This document shows, piece after piece, positions 1 through 9,294 of a DNA stretch of 64,000 bases. A program made the translations under genes and the position numbers. Numbering within the stretch: the stretch's first letter is position 1; each line of letters begins with the position of its first letter. The notes beneath the pieces were generated by a model. That model saw only the letters and a program-made list of their open reading frames with translations. It made no database searches and was not told the DNA's origin. Origin of the DNA: Fodinibacter sp038330415 (lineage in GTDB: Bacteria > Actinomycetota > Actinomycetes > Actinomycetales > Dermatophilaceae); assembly GCA_038330415.1 (NCBI GenBank), contig JBBQNZ010000001.1, forward strand, positions 44,719-108,718. The letters run 5' to 3'.

Positions 1-236
1 TGCGCCGGGTGCACTTCCGGCAGATCGTCGGCCTGATGGCCCGTCGGGTGGTCACCCGGGTCTCCGAGACCGACGAGCTCACCACCGGCCAGCGGGTGGG
101 GCTGATGAAGTTCGGCTCGCGGATGGACGTGTTCGTGCCGCCCGAGTGCGACCTGCTCGTCGCCACCGGTGATCGGGTCGTCGCCGGCGAGACCGTGATC
201 GCCCGGTGGGCGCGCCCGGTCCGGGTGACCGGGTGA
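1..236 (+). CDS. psd: Phosphatidylserine decarboxylase, C-terminal part (cut by window edge)
   Basis: The reading frame is open from the window edge and ends in TGA at 234-236. The visible 78 residues match the C-terminal part of the short type of phosphatidylserine decarboxylase, including the segment GLMKFGSRMDVFVP. In this family the FGS tripeptide is the self-cleavage site, and its serine becomes the pyruvoyl group of the small subunit. The enzyme converts phosphatidylserine to phosphatidylethanolamine at the membrane. The next gene, pssA, makes its substrate and overlaps it by 4 nt, so the two form a lipid operon. The N-terminal part lies outside the window. Confidence 0.88.
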   Translation, partial: RRVHFRQIVGLMARRVVTRVSETDELTTGQRVGLMKFGSRMDVFVPPECDLLVATGDRVVAGETVIARWARPVRVTG

Positions 237-1180
237 CCAGCCCGGCGGCGCCGGGGCGCCGCCGCATCCTCGACCGCTGGCGGCTGGTGTCGCCGACCGG
301 CGCCCAGGTCGTCAGCCTTCGCCAGCTGCCCAAGCGCGAGCGTGCCCGGCTGCTCGCGCCGAGCGCCTTCACCACCTTGAACATGATCAGCGGGCTGTCC
401 TCGGTGATGCTCGCCTTCGACGGGCACTTCACCCTGGCCGCCGCGCTCATCGCGGTGTCGATCGTCCTTGACATCGCCGACGGTTTCGTGGCCCGGCTGA
501 TCGGGGCCACCTCGCCGTTCGGCCTGCAGCTCGACTCACTCGCCGACCTGATCTCGTTCGGCCTCGCACCGGCAATCCTGGTGCACACCTGGGCGCTCGA
601 CGAGTGGCCGATCCTGTCCTGGCTGGCGGCCTTCTTCTGGCTGGCGTGTGCGGCGTTCCGGCTGGCCCGGTTCAACGTCACCATCGACCCGCTGGCCGAC
701 AAGCGCTACTTCGTCGGGCTGCCCTCGCCCGGCGCCGCCGCCGTCGTCATGGCGACCATCCTGGCGCTCGACTCGCCGCACTTCGGCCCGGGCACCGGCC
801 CCTGGCAGGCCTGGTTTCCCCTGCTGGTCAGCGTGGTGCCGGCGCTGCTGATGGTGATGACGGTGCGCTTCCGGTCCTTTCGCAACCTGCTCTCGCCGCA
901 GACCCGCAACGCCCGGCTCACCACCGGGGGCGTCGGCCTCGCCGTCCTTTCCGGTCTGCTCCTGGCTCCCGGGCTGACCAGCCTCATCGTCGCCTACGGC
1001 TACGTGCTCACCGCCCCGCTGGGGGTGCTCACCGCACCGTTGCGCGAGCGGTGGTTGGGGCCGGAGTCCGTCGCACCACCGCGGCGCCGGATGCCGTCGG
1101 TCTTCCTCCCGCTCGACGACGAGGACGATGACGACGACACCGACGCCGATCCCGGCTCCGACGAGGGTGTCGAGACTTAG
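233..1180 (+). CDS. pssA: CDP-diacylglycerol--serine O-phosphatidyltransferase
   Basis: Integral membrane enzyme making phosphatidylserine from CDP-diacylglycerol and serine. The CDP-alcohol phosphatidyltransferase signature D-G-x2-A-R-x8-G-x3-D-x3-D is complete (DGFVAR ... G ... DSLAD, near residues 85-110), followed by several hydrophobic membrane segments. The tail is strongly acidic, with a run of Asp/Glu. I chose GTG at 233 because GTGA overlaps the psd stop codon. In-frame GTG codons at 224 and 206 are alternatives adding up to nine residues. The psd-pssA pairing supports the function. Length (315 aa) is slightly above the family core because of the acidic tail. Confidence 0.9.
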   Translation: MTSPAAPGRRRILDRWRLVSPTGAQVVSLRQLPKRERARLLAPSAFTTLNMISGLSSVMLAFDGHFTLAAALIAVSIVLDIADGFVARLIGATSPFGLQLDSLADLISFGLAPAILVHTWALDEWPILSWLAAFFWLACAAFRLARFNVTIDPLADKRYFVGLPSPGAAAVVMATILALDSPHFGPGTGPWQAWFPLLVSVVPALLMVMTVRFRSFRNLLSPQTRNARLTTGGVGLAVLSGLLLAPGLTSLIVAYGYVLTAPLGVLTAPLRERWLGPESVAPPRRRMPSVFLPLDDEDDDDDTDADPGSDEGVET

Positions 1181-1221
1181 GACACCCTTGCTTGGACACG
1201 CCGCCGCCAATTACCTAACAT
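1180..1221 (+). promoter_or_regulatory. suf operon promoter with a repeated GGACAC element
   Basis: A -35-like TTGGAC (1192-1197) and a -10-like TAACAT (1216-1221) are 18 nt apart, and the -10 ends 6 nt before the GTG of sufR, so the transcript would be leaderless. GGACAC occurs twice in direct orientation (1180-1185 and 1194-1199), and the second copy covers the -35. SufR regulators repress their own operon, so this repeat is a candidate operator. That role is inferred. Confidence 0.5.
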
Positions 1222-1227
1222 GGGTGT

Positions 1228-1916
1228 GTGGTTAATACCGATGCACACGTCCTGGAGTCGCGCACCCGCGACCGGGTGCTGCGCGTCGTCAGCCAGGAGG
1301 GGCCGGTCAGCATCACCACCCTCGTCGAGCGGCTCGGCCTCACCGAGACCGCCGTCCGCCGCCAGGTCGACACGCTGCACGCCGAGGGGCTGGTCGAGTC
1401 CCGCGAGGCCACCGGCCCGCGCCGGCGCGGCCGCCCGGCCAAGTCGTGGGTGCTCACCGAGCACGGCCACCGCGCCCTGGTCAGCGACTACGACCACCTC
1501 GCCGGTGAGGCCCTGCGCTTCCTGAGCGACACCGTCGGTGCCGACGCGGTGCACCAGTTCGCCGAGCACCGGGTCGCCTCCCTCGAGCAGCGCTACGCCG
1601 ACCGCATCGACGCCGCCGGTGACGACACCGCCGCCCGGGCCGGCGCCCTGGTCGACGCGCTCAACGCCGACGGCTACGCGGCATCCGCCCGCCCGGTCGG
1701 CCCGGCGGGCGCCGGCCAGCTCACCGGCATCCAGCTCTGCCAGGGCCACTGCCCGGTGCAGCACGTCGCGGCCGAGTTCCCCCAGTTCTGCGAGGCCGAG
1801 ACCGAGGCGTTCTCACGCCTGCTCGGCGTCCACGTCCAGCGCCTGGCCACCCTGGCCCACGGCGACCACGTCTGCACCACCTTCGTCCCCACACCGACCA
1901 CCGAGAGGCCCTCGTC

Positions 1917-1920
<4 letters not shown>
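1228..1920 (+). CDS. sufR: SufR-type iron-sulfur-sensing transcriptional repressor
   Basis: Winged-helix regulator (230 aa) at the head of the SUF operon. Residues about 10-80 form an ArsR/DeoR-like helix-turn-helix (ITTLVERLGLTETAVRRQV) with a basic wing (GPRRRGRP). The C-terminal half carries four cysteines at 171, 175, 188 and 216 (CQGHC, FC, VC), as expected for an Fe-S-binding SufR sensor. In cyanobacteria and mycobacteria SufR represses suf genes when its cluster is intact. The position directly upstream of sufB, with a 4-nt ATGA overlap, supports autoregulation of the whole operon. The GTG start is fixed by the -10 element 6 nt upstream. Confidence 0.9.
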
Positions 1921-3337
<1,417 letters not shown>

Positions 3338-3338
<1 letters not shown>

Positions 3339-4516
3339 TGTCGCTGCTGACCCCCCAGCGCCCCACTGCGGGCGCGCACACCGACAGCGCCGCGACGATG
3401 GTGCCGAACCAGTCGCGTGCCGAGCGCACGACGTCCTACGCCGTCGCCGACTTCCCGCTGCCCACCGGGCGCGAGGAGGAATGGCGGTTCACCCCGGTCG
3501 ACCGCCTCGGGGCGCTGTTCCACGACGAGGCCACCGGTGGCCGCCTCGACCTCACGCACGACCTCCCCGACGGCGTCACCTTGTCGACGGTGAGCGTCGA
3601 CGAGTGGCGCGCCAGCGCGGCGCCCGCCCCGGGTGACCGGGCCGCCGCCGTCGCCGGCGCGCACAGTGACGGCGCGCTCGTGCTCGACGTCCCCGCCGAC
3701 GCCGAGCTCGACGAGCCGATCCGCATCCGGCTCGCCGGCACCCGGCACGAGGTCGTGCACGGCCTGCTGCTCGTGCGGGTCGGCCGGTTCGCTCGCGCCA
3801 CGGTCGTGCTCGAGCACTCCGGCACCTCCGAGTACGGCGAGGTCGTCTCGGTCGTCGCCGGCGACGGCGCGCAAGTGACCCTGGTGACCGTGCAGGAGTG
3901 GGACGACGACGCCCACCACCTGGCCCAGCACGACCTGGTCATCGGCCGCGACGCCGCGGTGCGGCACATCGCCGTGTCGATCGGCGGCGGCATCGTCCGG
4001 TTCAACACCAACGCCACCTACGCCGGCCCCGGCGGCTCGTTCGAGGGCCTCGGTGTCTACTTCGCGGATGCCGGGCAGCACCTCGAGCACCGCCTCTTCG
4101 TCGACCACGGCGCACCGCAGTGCCGCTCCAACGTCGAGTACAAGGGCGCGCTGCAGGGCGACACCGCACACACCGTGTGGGTCGGCGACGTGCTGATCCG
4201 CGCCAGTGCCGAGGGCACCGACACCTACGAGCTCAACCGCAACCTGGTGCTCACCGAGGGTGCCCGGGCCGACTCGGTGCCCAACCTCGAGATCGAGACC
4301 GGCGAGATCAAGGGTGCCGGGCACGCCTCTGCCACAGGCCGGTTCGACGACCAGCAGCTGTTCTACCTGATGGCGCGCGGCATCCCAGAAGACGAGGCGC
4401 GCCGCCTCGTCGTGCGTGGGTTCTTCGCCAGCGTGGTCGGGCGCATCGGCGTCCCCGAGGTTCAGGACCGCCTGATGCTGGCCATCGAGCGTGAGCTCGC
4501 GGGCGGTGCTGCATGA
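3338..4516 (+). CDS. sufD: Fe-S cluster assembly protein SufD
   Basis: SufD pairs with SufB in the SufBC2D scaffold and is thought to aid iron entry. The 392-aa product has a poorly conserved N-terminal region followed by the SufB/D beta-helix fold and the family's ending (FDDQQLFYLMARGIPEDE, then VRGFFASVV), which resembles the SufB C-terminus. The frame is open far upstream inside sufB, but ATG at 3338 is the natural start because TGATG joins it to the sufB stop. The stop overlaps the next ATG by 4 nt. Conserved histidine and cysteine residues lie in the VDHGAPQCRSNVEYKG region. Confidence 0.96.
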
Positions 4517-4854
4517 GCGAGCAGCTGACCGACACCGGTTTCGTGCGGGTATGCCGGCTCGACGAGCTGCCCGCCGAGGGCCCGGTTCTCGCCGAGATCG
4601 AAGGCAGGCGGGTGACGTTGGTGCGCACCGACGACGGCGTCCTGCGCTGCGTCGACGACACCTGCACCCACGCCAACGTCTCGCTGGCCGAGGGCGAGCT
4701 CGACGACTGCACCCTCGAGTGCTGGCTGCACGGCTCGCGCTTCGACCTGCGCACCGGCGAGCCCTCCGGCCCACCGGCCATCGTCCCCATCGCCGTCCAC
4801 ACCGTCCGCATCGAGGGCGACGAGGTCTTCGTCGCCCTGTCAGAGGAGAGCTGA
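4513..4854 (+). CDS. Rieske [2Fe-2S] ferredoxin of the SUF operon
   Basis: This small (113 aa) soluble protein has a complete Rieske motif, C51-x-H53 and C70-x2-H73 (CTHA ... CWLHG). The cysteine and histidine pairs ligate a [2Fe-2S] cluster. It resembles the non-heme oxygenase ferredoxin subunits commonly found between sufD and sufC in actinobacteria. There it may donate electrons to cluster assembly, although the exact role is not established. ATGA overlap with sufD and only 7 nt to sufC place it firmly in the operon. Confidence 0.9.
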   Translation: MSEQLTDTGFVRVCRLDELPAEGPVLAEIEGRRVTLVRTDDGVLRCVDDTCTHANVSLAEGELDDCTLECWLHGSRFDLRTGEPSGPPAIVPIAVHTVRIEGDEVFVALSEES

Positions 4855-4861
4855 GCACTGC

Positions 4862-5626
4862 ATGTCAACCCTTGAGATCAAGGACCTCCACGTCTCCGTC
4901 GACACCGAGGAGGGCGCCAAGGAGATCCTGCGCGGCGTCACCCTGACGATCCGCTCCGGTGAGACCCACGCCATCATGGGCCCCAACGGGTCAGGCAAGT
5001 CGACGCTGGCCTACTCGGTGGCAGGTCACCCGAAGTACACGGTGACCTCCGGCTCCGTCACCCTCGACGGCGAGGACGTGCTCGCGATGAAGGTCGACGA
5101 GCGGGCCCGGGCCGGCCTGTTCCTCGCGATGCAGTACCCGGTCGAGGTACCCGGCGTCACCGTGTCCAACTTCCTGCGCACCGCCAAGACCGCCATCGAC
5201 GGCGAGGCCCCGAAACTGCGCACCTGGGTCAAGGAGATGAAGGGCGCCATGGGCCAGCTGCGCATGGACCCCGCCTTCGCCGAGCGCAACGTCAACGAAG
5301 GGTTCTCCGGCGGCGAGAAGAAGCGCCACGAGATCCTCCAGATGGAGCTGCTCCAGCCCAAGTTCGCCATCCTCGACGAGACCGACTCCGGCCTCGACGT
5401 CGACGCGCTGCGCGTGGTCTCCGAGGGCGTCAACCGCGCCAAGGAGTCCACCGGCGCCGGCGTGCTGCTCATCACCCACTACACGCGCATTCTGCGCTAC
5501 ATCGAGCCCGACTTCGTGCACGTCTTCGTCGACGGCCGGATCGCCGAGGAGGGCGGCAAGGAGCTCGCCGACCGCCTCGAGGCCGAGGGCTACGACCGCT
5601 TCCTCCCCGACACCGTCGAGGCCTGA
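4862..5626 (+). CDS. sufC: Fe-S cluster assembly ATPase SufC
   Basis: ABC-type ATPase (254 aa) that drives conformational change in the SufBC2D scaffold. Walker A (GPNGSGKST), Q-loop (AMQYP), an atypical signature region (GFSGGEKKRHEIL), Walker B (FAILDETDSGLD) and H-loop (LLITHYTRIL) are all present. FSGGEKKR and DETDSGLD are SufC hallmarks that separate it from transporter ATPases. It has no membrane segments. It sits between the Rieske gene and sufS, with only one base before the sufS start. Confidence 0.97.
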   Translation: MSTLEIKDLHVSVDTEEGAKEILRGVTLTIRSGETHAIMGPNGSGKSTLAYSVAGHPKYTVTSGSVTLDGEDVLAMKVDERARAGLFLAMQYPVEVPGVTVSNFLRTAKTAIDGEAPKLRTWVKEMKGAMGQLRMDPAFAERNVNEGFSGGEKKRHEILQMELLQPKFAILDETDSGLDVDALRVVSEGVNRAKESTGAGVLLITHYTRILRYIEPDFVHVFVDGRIAEEGGKELADRLEAEGYDRFLPDTVEA

Positions 5627-5627
5627 G

Positions 5628-6923
5628 TTGGCTGCCGCCCCCCTTCCCGTCGAGGAGCTGGCCCGCATCCGGGCCGACTTCCCGATCCTGACGCGCACCG
5701 TGCGCGGGGGGCACCCGCTGGTCTACCTCGACTCGGGTGCCACCTCGCACAAGCCGCGCCAGGTGCTCGACGCCGAGCGCGGGTTCTACGAGCACACCAA
5801 CGCCGCGGTACACCGTGGCGCGCACCAGCTCTCCGAGGAGGGCACCGACGCCTACGAGTCGGCCCGCGCGACCATCGCCCGCTTCATCGGCGCCCGGCCC
5901 GGCGAGGTCGTCTTCACCCGCAACGCCACCGAGGCCATCAACCTGGTGGCCTACGCCTTCACCAACGGCGCCCACGGTGGTGGGGGTGGGCACGGCGACC
6001 GCTTCACCCTCGGCCCCGGCGACGAGGTGCTCGTCACCGAGATGGAGCACCACGCCAACCTCATCCCGTGGCAGGAGGCCTGCCGGCGCACCGGCGCGAC
6101 CCTGCGCTGGGTGCCGGTCACCCCCGACGGCCGCCTCGACCTCACCGACCTCGACACGCTGCTCACCGAGCGCACCAAGGTGTTCGCGTTCACCCACGTG
6201 TCCAACGTGCTCGGCACGCTCAACCCCGTGCAGCAGCTCACCGAGCGGGCGCACGCCGTCGGCGCGCTCGTCGTGCTCGACGCCTGCCAGTCGGTGCCGC
6301 ACCTGCCGGTCGCCGTCGACGACCTCGGCGTCGACTTCCTGGCGTTCTCGGGGCACAAGATGTTCGGACCGCTCGGCATCGGTGTGCTCTGGGCGCGCCC
6401 CGAGCTGCTCGACGAGATGCCGGTGTTCCTCACCGGTGGCTCGATGATCGAGACGGTCACCATGGAGGGCTCCACCTACGCCCCGGCACCGCAGAAGTTC
6501 GAGGCGGGCGTGCCGGTCGCGGCCCAGGCCGTCGGCCTGGCCGCCGCCTGCGACTACCTCACCGCGCTCGGGCTCGACCGGGTGCACGCGCACGAGCAGG
6601 CGCTCACCCAGCGGCTGCTCGAGGGCCTCGCACTGCGCCCGTGGGTGCGGGTGCTCGGCCCCGACGACCTGCGCGAGCGCGGGGGAGCGGTGGCCTTCGT
6701 CGTCGACGGGGTGCACGCCCACGACGTCGGCCAGGTGCTTGACGACAGCGGCGTGGCCGTGCGGGTCGGCCACCACTGCGCGTGGCCGCTGCACCGGGCG
6801 CTCAAGGCCCAGGCCAGCACCCGCGCCAGCTTCGCCGCCTACACGACGCCCGCCGAGGTCGACGCACTCCTCGAGGCGCTCGACCGCGTGCCGGCGATGT
6901 TCGGGCTCGAGGTGGCGGTCTGA
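5628..6923 (+). CDS. sufS: Cysteine desulfurase SufS
   Basis: PLP-dependent group II desulfurase (431 aa) that abstracts sulfur from cysteine and passes it to SufU. Visible landmarks are the PLP-lysine segment (FLAFSGHKMFGPLGIG), the active-site cysteine C384 in VGHHCAWPLH, and the N-terminal HRGAHQLSEEGTDAYE block. The predicted start is TTG, one base after the sufC stop. No better ATG or GTG lies upstream before the stop, so a rare TTG start is likely. A short Gly/His-rich insertion (HGGGGGHGD) is present near residue 120. The stop shares one base with the sufU start. Confidence 0.95.
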   Translation: MAAAPLPVEELARIRADFPILTRTVRGGHPLVYLDSGATSHKPRQVLDAERGFYEHTNAAVHRGAHQLSEEGTDAYESARATIARFIGARPGEVVFTRNATEAINLVAYAFTNGAHGGGGGHGDRFTLGPGDEVLVTEMEHHANLIPWQEACRRTGATLRWVPVTPDGRLDLTDLDTLLTERTKVFAFTHVSNVLGTLNPVQQLTERAHAVGALVVLDACQSVPHLPVAVDDLGVDFLAFSGHKMFGPLGIGVLWARPELLDEMPVFLTGGSMIETVTMEGSTYAPAPQKFEAGVPVAAQAVGLAAACDYLTALGLDRVHAHEQALTQRLLEGLALRPWVRVLGPDDLRERGGAVAFVVDGVHAHDVGQVLDDSGVAVRVGHHCAWPLHRALKAQASTRASFAAYTTPAEVDALLEALDRVPAMFGLEVAV

Positions 6924-7363
6924 TGGACCTCTACCAGGAGCTCATCCTCGAGCACTACAAGCGCCCCGTGCGCGCCGGCCTGCGCGACCCGTTCGAGGCC
7001 GAGGTGCACCACGTCAACCCCACCTGTGGCGACGAGGTCACCCTGCGCGTGCACATCACCGGCGCGGGCGACGACGCCGTCGTCGAAGACGTGTCGTACG
7101 ACGCGATGGGCTGCTCGATCAGCGTAGCCTCGGCGTCGATCCTCGCCGAGGAGATCACCGGCGAGTCCGTCGCCCACGCGCGCGAGACGGTCGAGGCGAT
7201 GCGCTCGATGCTCACCAGCCGGGGCGAGGACCCCGGCGACGAGGAGCAGATCGGCGACGGCGTCGCCCTCTCCGGAGTCGCGAAGTACCCCGCCCGCGTG
7301 AAATGCGCCCTCCTGTCCTGGATGGCCTTCACCGATGCCCTGCACCAGGCCGAAGGAGCTTAA
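6923..7363 (+). CDS. sufU: SufU sulfur-transfer scaffold-like protein
   Basis: Zinc-dependent sulfurtransferase partner of SufS (146 aa). The zinc ligands expected for SufU are visible: C35 and D37 (PTCGDEV), C64 (AMGCSIS) and C128 (RVKCALLSW). ATG at 6923 overlaps the sufS stop by one base and was chosen over upstream in-frame codons inside sufS. The sulfur accepted from SufS C384 is passed on to the SufBCD scaffold. The spacing to the next gene is only 3 nt. Confidence 0.94.
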   Translation: MDLYQELILEHYKRPVRAGLRDPFEAEVHHVNPTCGDEVTLRVHITGAGDDAVVEDVSYDAMGCSISVASASILAEEITGESVAHARETVEAMRSMLTSRGEDPGDEEQIGDGVALSGVAKYPARVKCALLSWMAFTDALHQAEGA

Positions 7364-7366
7364 GGC

Positions 7367-7693
7367 ATGACCGAGACCACCACTCCTGCAAACGTTGCTG
7401 ACGTCGAGGAGGCCCTGCGCGACGTCGTCGACCCCGAGCTCGGCATCAACGTCGTCGACCTGGGCCTCGTCTACGGCATCACCGTCGACGGCCAGAACCA
7501 CGCCGTCATCGACATGACCCTCACCTCGGCGGCCTGCCCGCTCACCGATGTCATCGAGGACCAGACCGAGCAGTCGCTCGAGGGCCTGGTCGCCTCGTAC
7601 CGGGTCAACTGGGTCTGGATGCCGCCGTGGGGCCCCGACAAGATCACCGACGACGGTCGCGAGCAGTTGCGCGCCCTCGGCTTCAACATCTGA
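7367..7693 (+). CDS. MIP18/DUF59 family Fe-S maturation factor (SufT-like)
   Basis: A 108-aa protein of the DUF59/MIP18 family, which helps mature Fe-S proteins. The conserved core DVVDPELGINVVDLGLVYG and the reactive cysteine segment TSAACPLTD are present, as is the C-terminal PPWGPDKIT block typical of SufT. It is the last gene of the SUF operon, 3 nt after sufU, and completes the pathway from sulfur donor to carrier. An A-rich purine tract (GAAGGAG) before the ATG serves as ribosome-binding site. Confidence 0.92.
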   Translation: MTETTTPANVADVEEALRDVVDPELGINVVDLGLVYGITVDGQNHAVIDMTLTSAACPLTDVIEDQTEQSLEGLVASYRVNWVWMPPWGPDKITDDGREQLRALGFNI

Positions 7694-7706
7694 TCCGCAG
7701 CCCCTC

Positions 7707-8231
7707 GTGACCCAGCGCGTCGTCGAGGTCGCGCCCGCGCGGCTCGACGGCTGGCTGGAACGCTTCGCCGCGAACAACCCCGACGGCCCCCAGCGGGTCG
7801 TCGGGGTCGCGCGTTTCGACCACGACCCGCTCGCCGTGGTCCTGGTGCGCCGAGGCGGGTATGCCGTGGGGGTCGGCTCGGGCGACCGGCTCACCGCCCA
7901 CAAGGTCGGCAGCCGCTACGTGCAGTCGCGCACCGCGGCCGGTGGCTGGAGCCAGCAGCGCTTCGCCCGCCGCCGCGCCAACCAGGCCGACGGCTTGGTC
8001 AGCGCCGCGGTGGAGCACGCGGTACGGCTGCTCACCGGCATCCGCCCCGGGGGTGCCGTGCTCGGTGGCGACAAGGCACTCGTGGCGAGCCTGCTCGAGG
8101 ACCCGCGGCTGGCCGGCATCCGTGACCTGCCGCGCCGCGAGCTCTACGATCTGCCCGACCCGCGCCTCGACGTGCTCGAACGCGCTCTGGAACGCGGTCG
8201 CGCGGTGCGGGTCACCATCGACGAGCCCTGA
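7707..8231 (+). CDS. VLRF1-family peptidyl-tRNA hydrolase (actinobacterial acVLRF1)
   Basis: The 174-aa product resembles actinobacterial VLRF1 proteins, relatives of eukaryotic Vms1/ANKZF1 and eRF1. These cleave nascent chains from tRNA on stalled 50S subunits. The signature loop GGWSQQRFARRRANQ holds the catalytic glutamine, and the preceding VGSRYVQSRTAAGG is typical. It has no membrane segment. The GTG start lies 13 nt after the sufT-like stop, so it may be read from the suf promoter, although its role is ribosome rescue. The identification rests on motif recognition. Confidence 0.78.
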   Translation: MTQRVVEVAPARLDGWLERFAANNPDGPQRVVGVARFDHDPLAVVLVRRGGYAVGVGSGDRLTAHKVGSRYVQSRTAAGGWSQQRFARRRANQADGLVSAAVEHAVRLLTGIRPGGAVLGGDKALVASLLEDPRLAGIRDLPRRELYDLPDPRLDVLERALERGRAVRVTIDEP

Positions 8232-8264
8232 CGGCCTCGCTCGAAGCAGATCGTCTGCCACGCC

Positions 8265-8320
8265 TTGACCTGCTTGGGTTTGCGGTGCAAACTAATGAAT
8301 ACAAAGGTTTGTCCCACAAA
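8265..8320 (+). promoter_or_regulatory. AT-rich promoter/operator region with stacked palindromes
   Basis: This short AT-rich island precedes the membrane protein/wHTH operon. It holds GTTTGC-GGT-GCAAAC (8278-8292), ACAAA-GG-TTTGT (8301-8312) and TTTGT-CCC-ACAAA (8308-8320), three perfect inverted repeats, two of which share an arm. TTGACC at 8265-8270 could be a -35. A dimeric winged-helix repressor encoded by the operon's second gene is the likely ligand (inference). Confidence 0.5.
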
Positions 8321-8334
8321 GTCAGGATGACGCC

Positions 8335-8961
8335 ATGACCGGTTCCAGCTCCACCGACACCTTCGACCCACGTGACGCGAAGGCGCTGCTGGAGACCACC
8401 GACCACGCGACGCGCCGAGCCCTGGATGTCAGGGGGGACCTGCTCTTCACCGCGTGGGGAGTCGCCTGGGCGGTGGGCTACCTGTCGATCTGGTGGTCAA
8501 CCCGTGGCCAGACCCCTTACACCGGACCGGCCGGGTGGGCCTACGGCACCCTGTTCGTGGCCCTGCTCGCAGCCGCAGCCGTGACCGTCGTGCTGATCTC
8601 TCGGGCAGCGGCAGGCATCAGCGGCGCCTCGACCCGGGCGGGCACCTTCTACGGGTTGACCTGGGCCGTCGGGTTCCTGCTGTGGCAGTCGGTCATGGGC
8701 GCCGTCGCCGCGGCCGGTGTGCCCGACGACGTGGCCGGACTCCTCGGTGCCGCAGGGCCGGCGCTCATCGTCGCCGTCATCTACTGCGTCTCTGCGGCGA
8801 TGTGGGAGGACGCGTCCTTCTTCGTCGCCGGCTGCGTGCTCGCCCTGGCGACCGCTGTCGGGGTGTGGACCGGTCCGAGCACCGCCTCCCTCGTCATCGG
8901 CGTGGTCGGAGGCATCGGGTTCGCGACCGCTGCCGGCCTCTCGCGCCGGAGCCGGGTGTGA
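8335..8961 (+). CDS. Multi-spanning membrane protein, function unknown
   Basis: The 208-aa product has about six hydrophobic segments (for example LLFTAWGVAWAVGYLSIWW, LFVALLAAAAVTVVLI and ALIVAVIYCVSAAMW) and a hydrophilic N-terminus with the stretch DARDAKALLETTDHATRRAL-like residues 10-30. I recognise no catalytic motif. It overlaps the following winged-helix regulator by 4 nt (GTGA). This membrane protein plus wHTH arrangement is common in actinobacteria, where the regulator is thought to control the pair. The ATG has an AGGA ribosome-binding site 9 nt upstream. Confidence 0.75.
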   Translation: MTGSSSTDTFDPRDAKALLETTDHATRRALDVRGDLLFTAWGVAWAVGYLSIWWSTRGQTPYTGPAGWAYGTLFVALLAAAAVTVVLISRAAAGISGASTRAGTFYGLTWAVGFLLWQSVMGAVAAAGVPDDVAGLLGAAGPALIVAVIYCVSAAMWEDASFFVAGCVLALATAVGVWTGPSTASLVIGVVGGIGFATAAGLSRRSRV

Positions 8962-9290
8962 CGCCTGACGACTCCGGCAGTTCCGCGGCCCTCCCGGTCG
9001 CCGACGCGATCCTCGACCCCGTCATCCACGCCCCGGTTCGGCTGCGCATCGTCGCTGCTCTGGCCGCTGTCCCGGAGCGCGACGCGATCTCGTTCACCAG
9101 GCTGCAGCAGCTGCTCGACCTCACCGCCGGCAACCTCACGACCCACCTGCGGCGCCTGGAGGAGGCCGGCTACGTCCAGGCCGTGCGCCTCGGGCAGGGG
9201 CGTACCGCGCAGACGTCGGCATCACTCACGCCCGCCGGGCGGGCGGCGCTGGCGGCCTACCGAGCCGCACTGGCGCAGATCCTGGGCTGA
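8958..9290 (+). CDS. Winged helix-turn-helix regulator (HTH_34/MarR-like)
   Basis: DNA-binding protein of 110 aa. HAPVRLRIVAALAAV, the recognition helix FTRLQQLLDLTAGNLTTHLR and the wing (GYVQAVRLGQGRTAQTSASL) match the small winged-helix family often encoded beside membrane proteins. No metal-binding cysteines are visible. GTG at 8958 overlaps the upstream stop (GTGA), so both genes are co-transcribed. The palindromes 15-60 nt before the operon are its probable operator. It ends 4 nt from the convergent zinc peptidase. Confidence 0.82.
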   Translation: MTPDDSGSSAALPVADAILDPVIHAPVRLRIVAALAAVPERDAISFTRLQQLLDLTAGNLTTHLRRLEEAGYVQAVRLGQGRTAQTSASLTPAGRAALAAYRAALAQILG

Positions 9291-9294
9291 CTCA

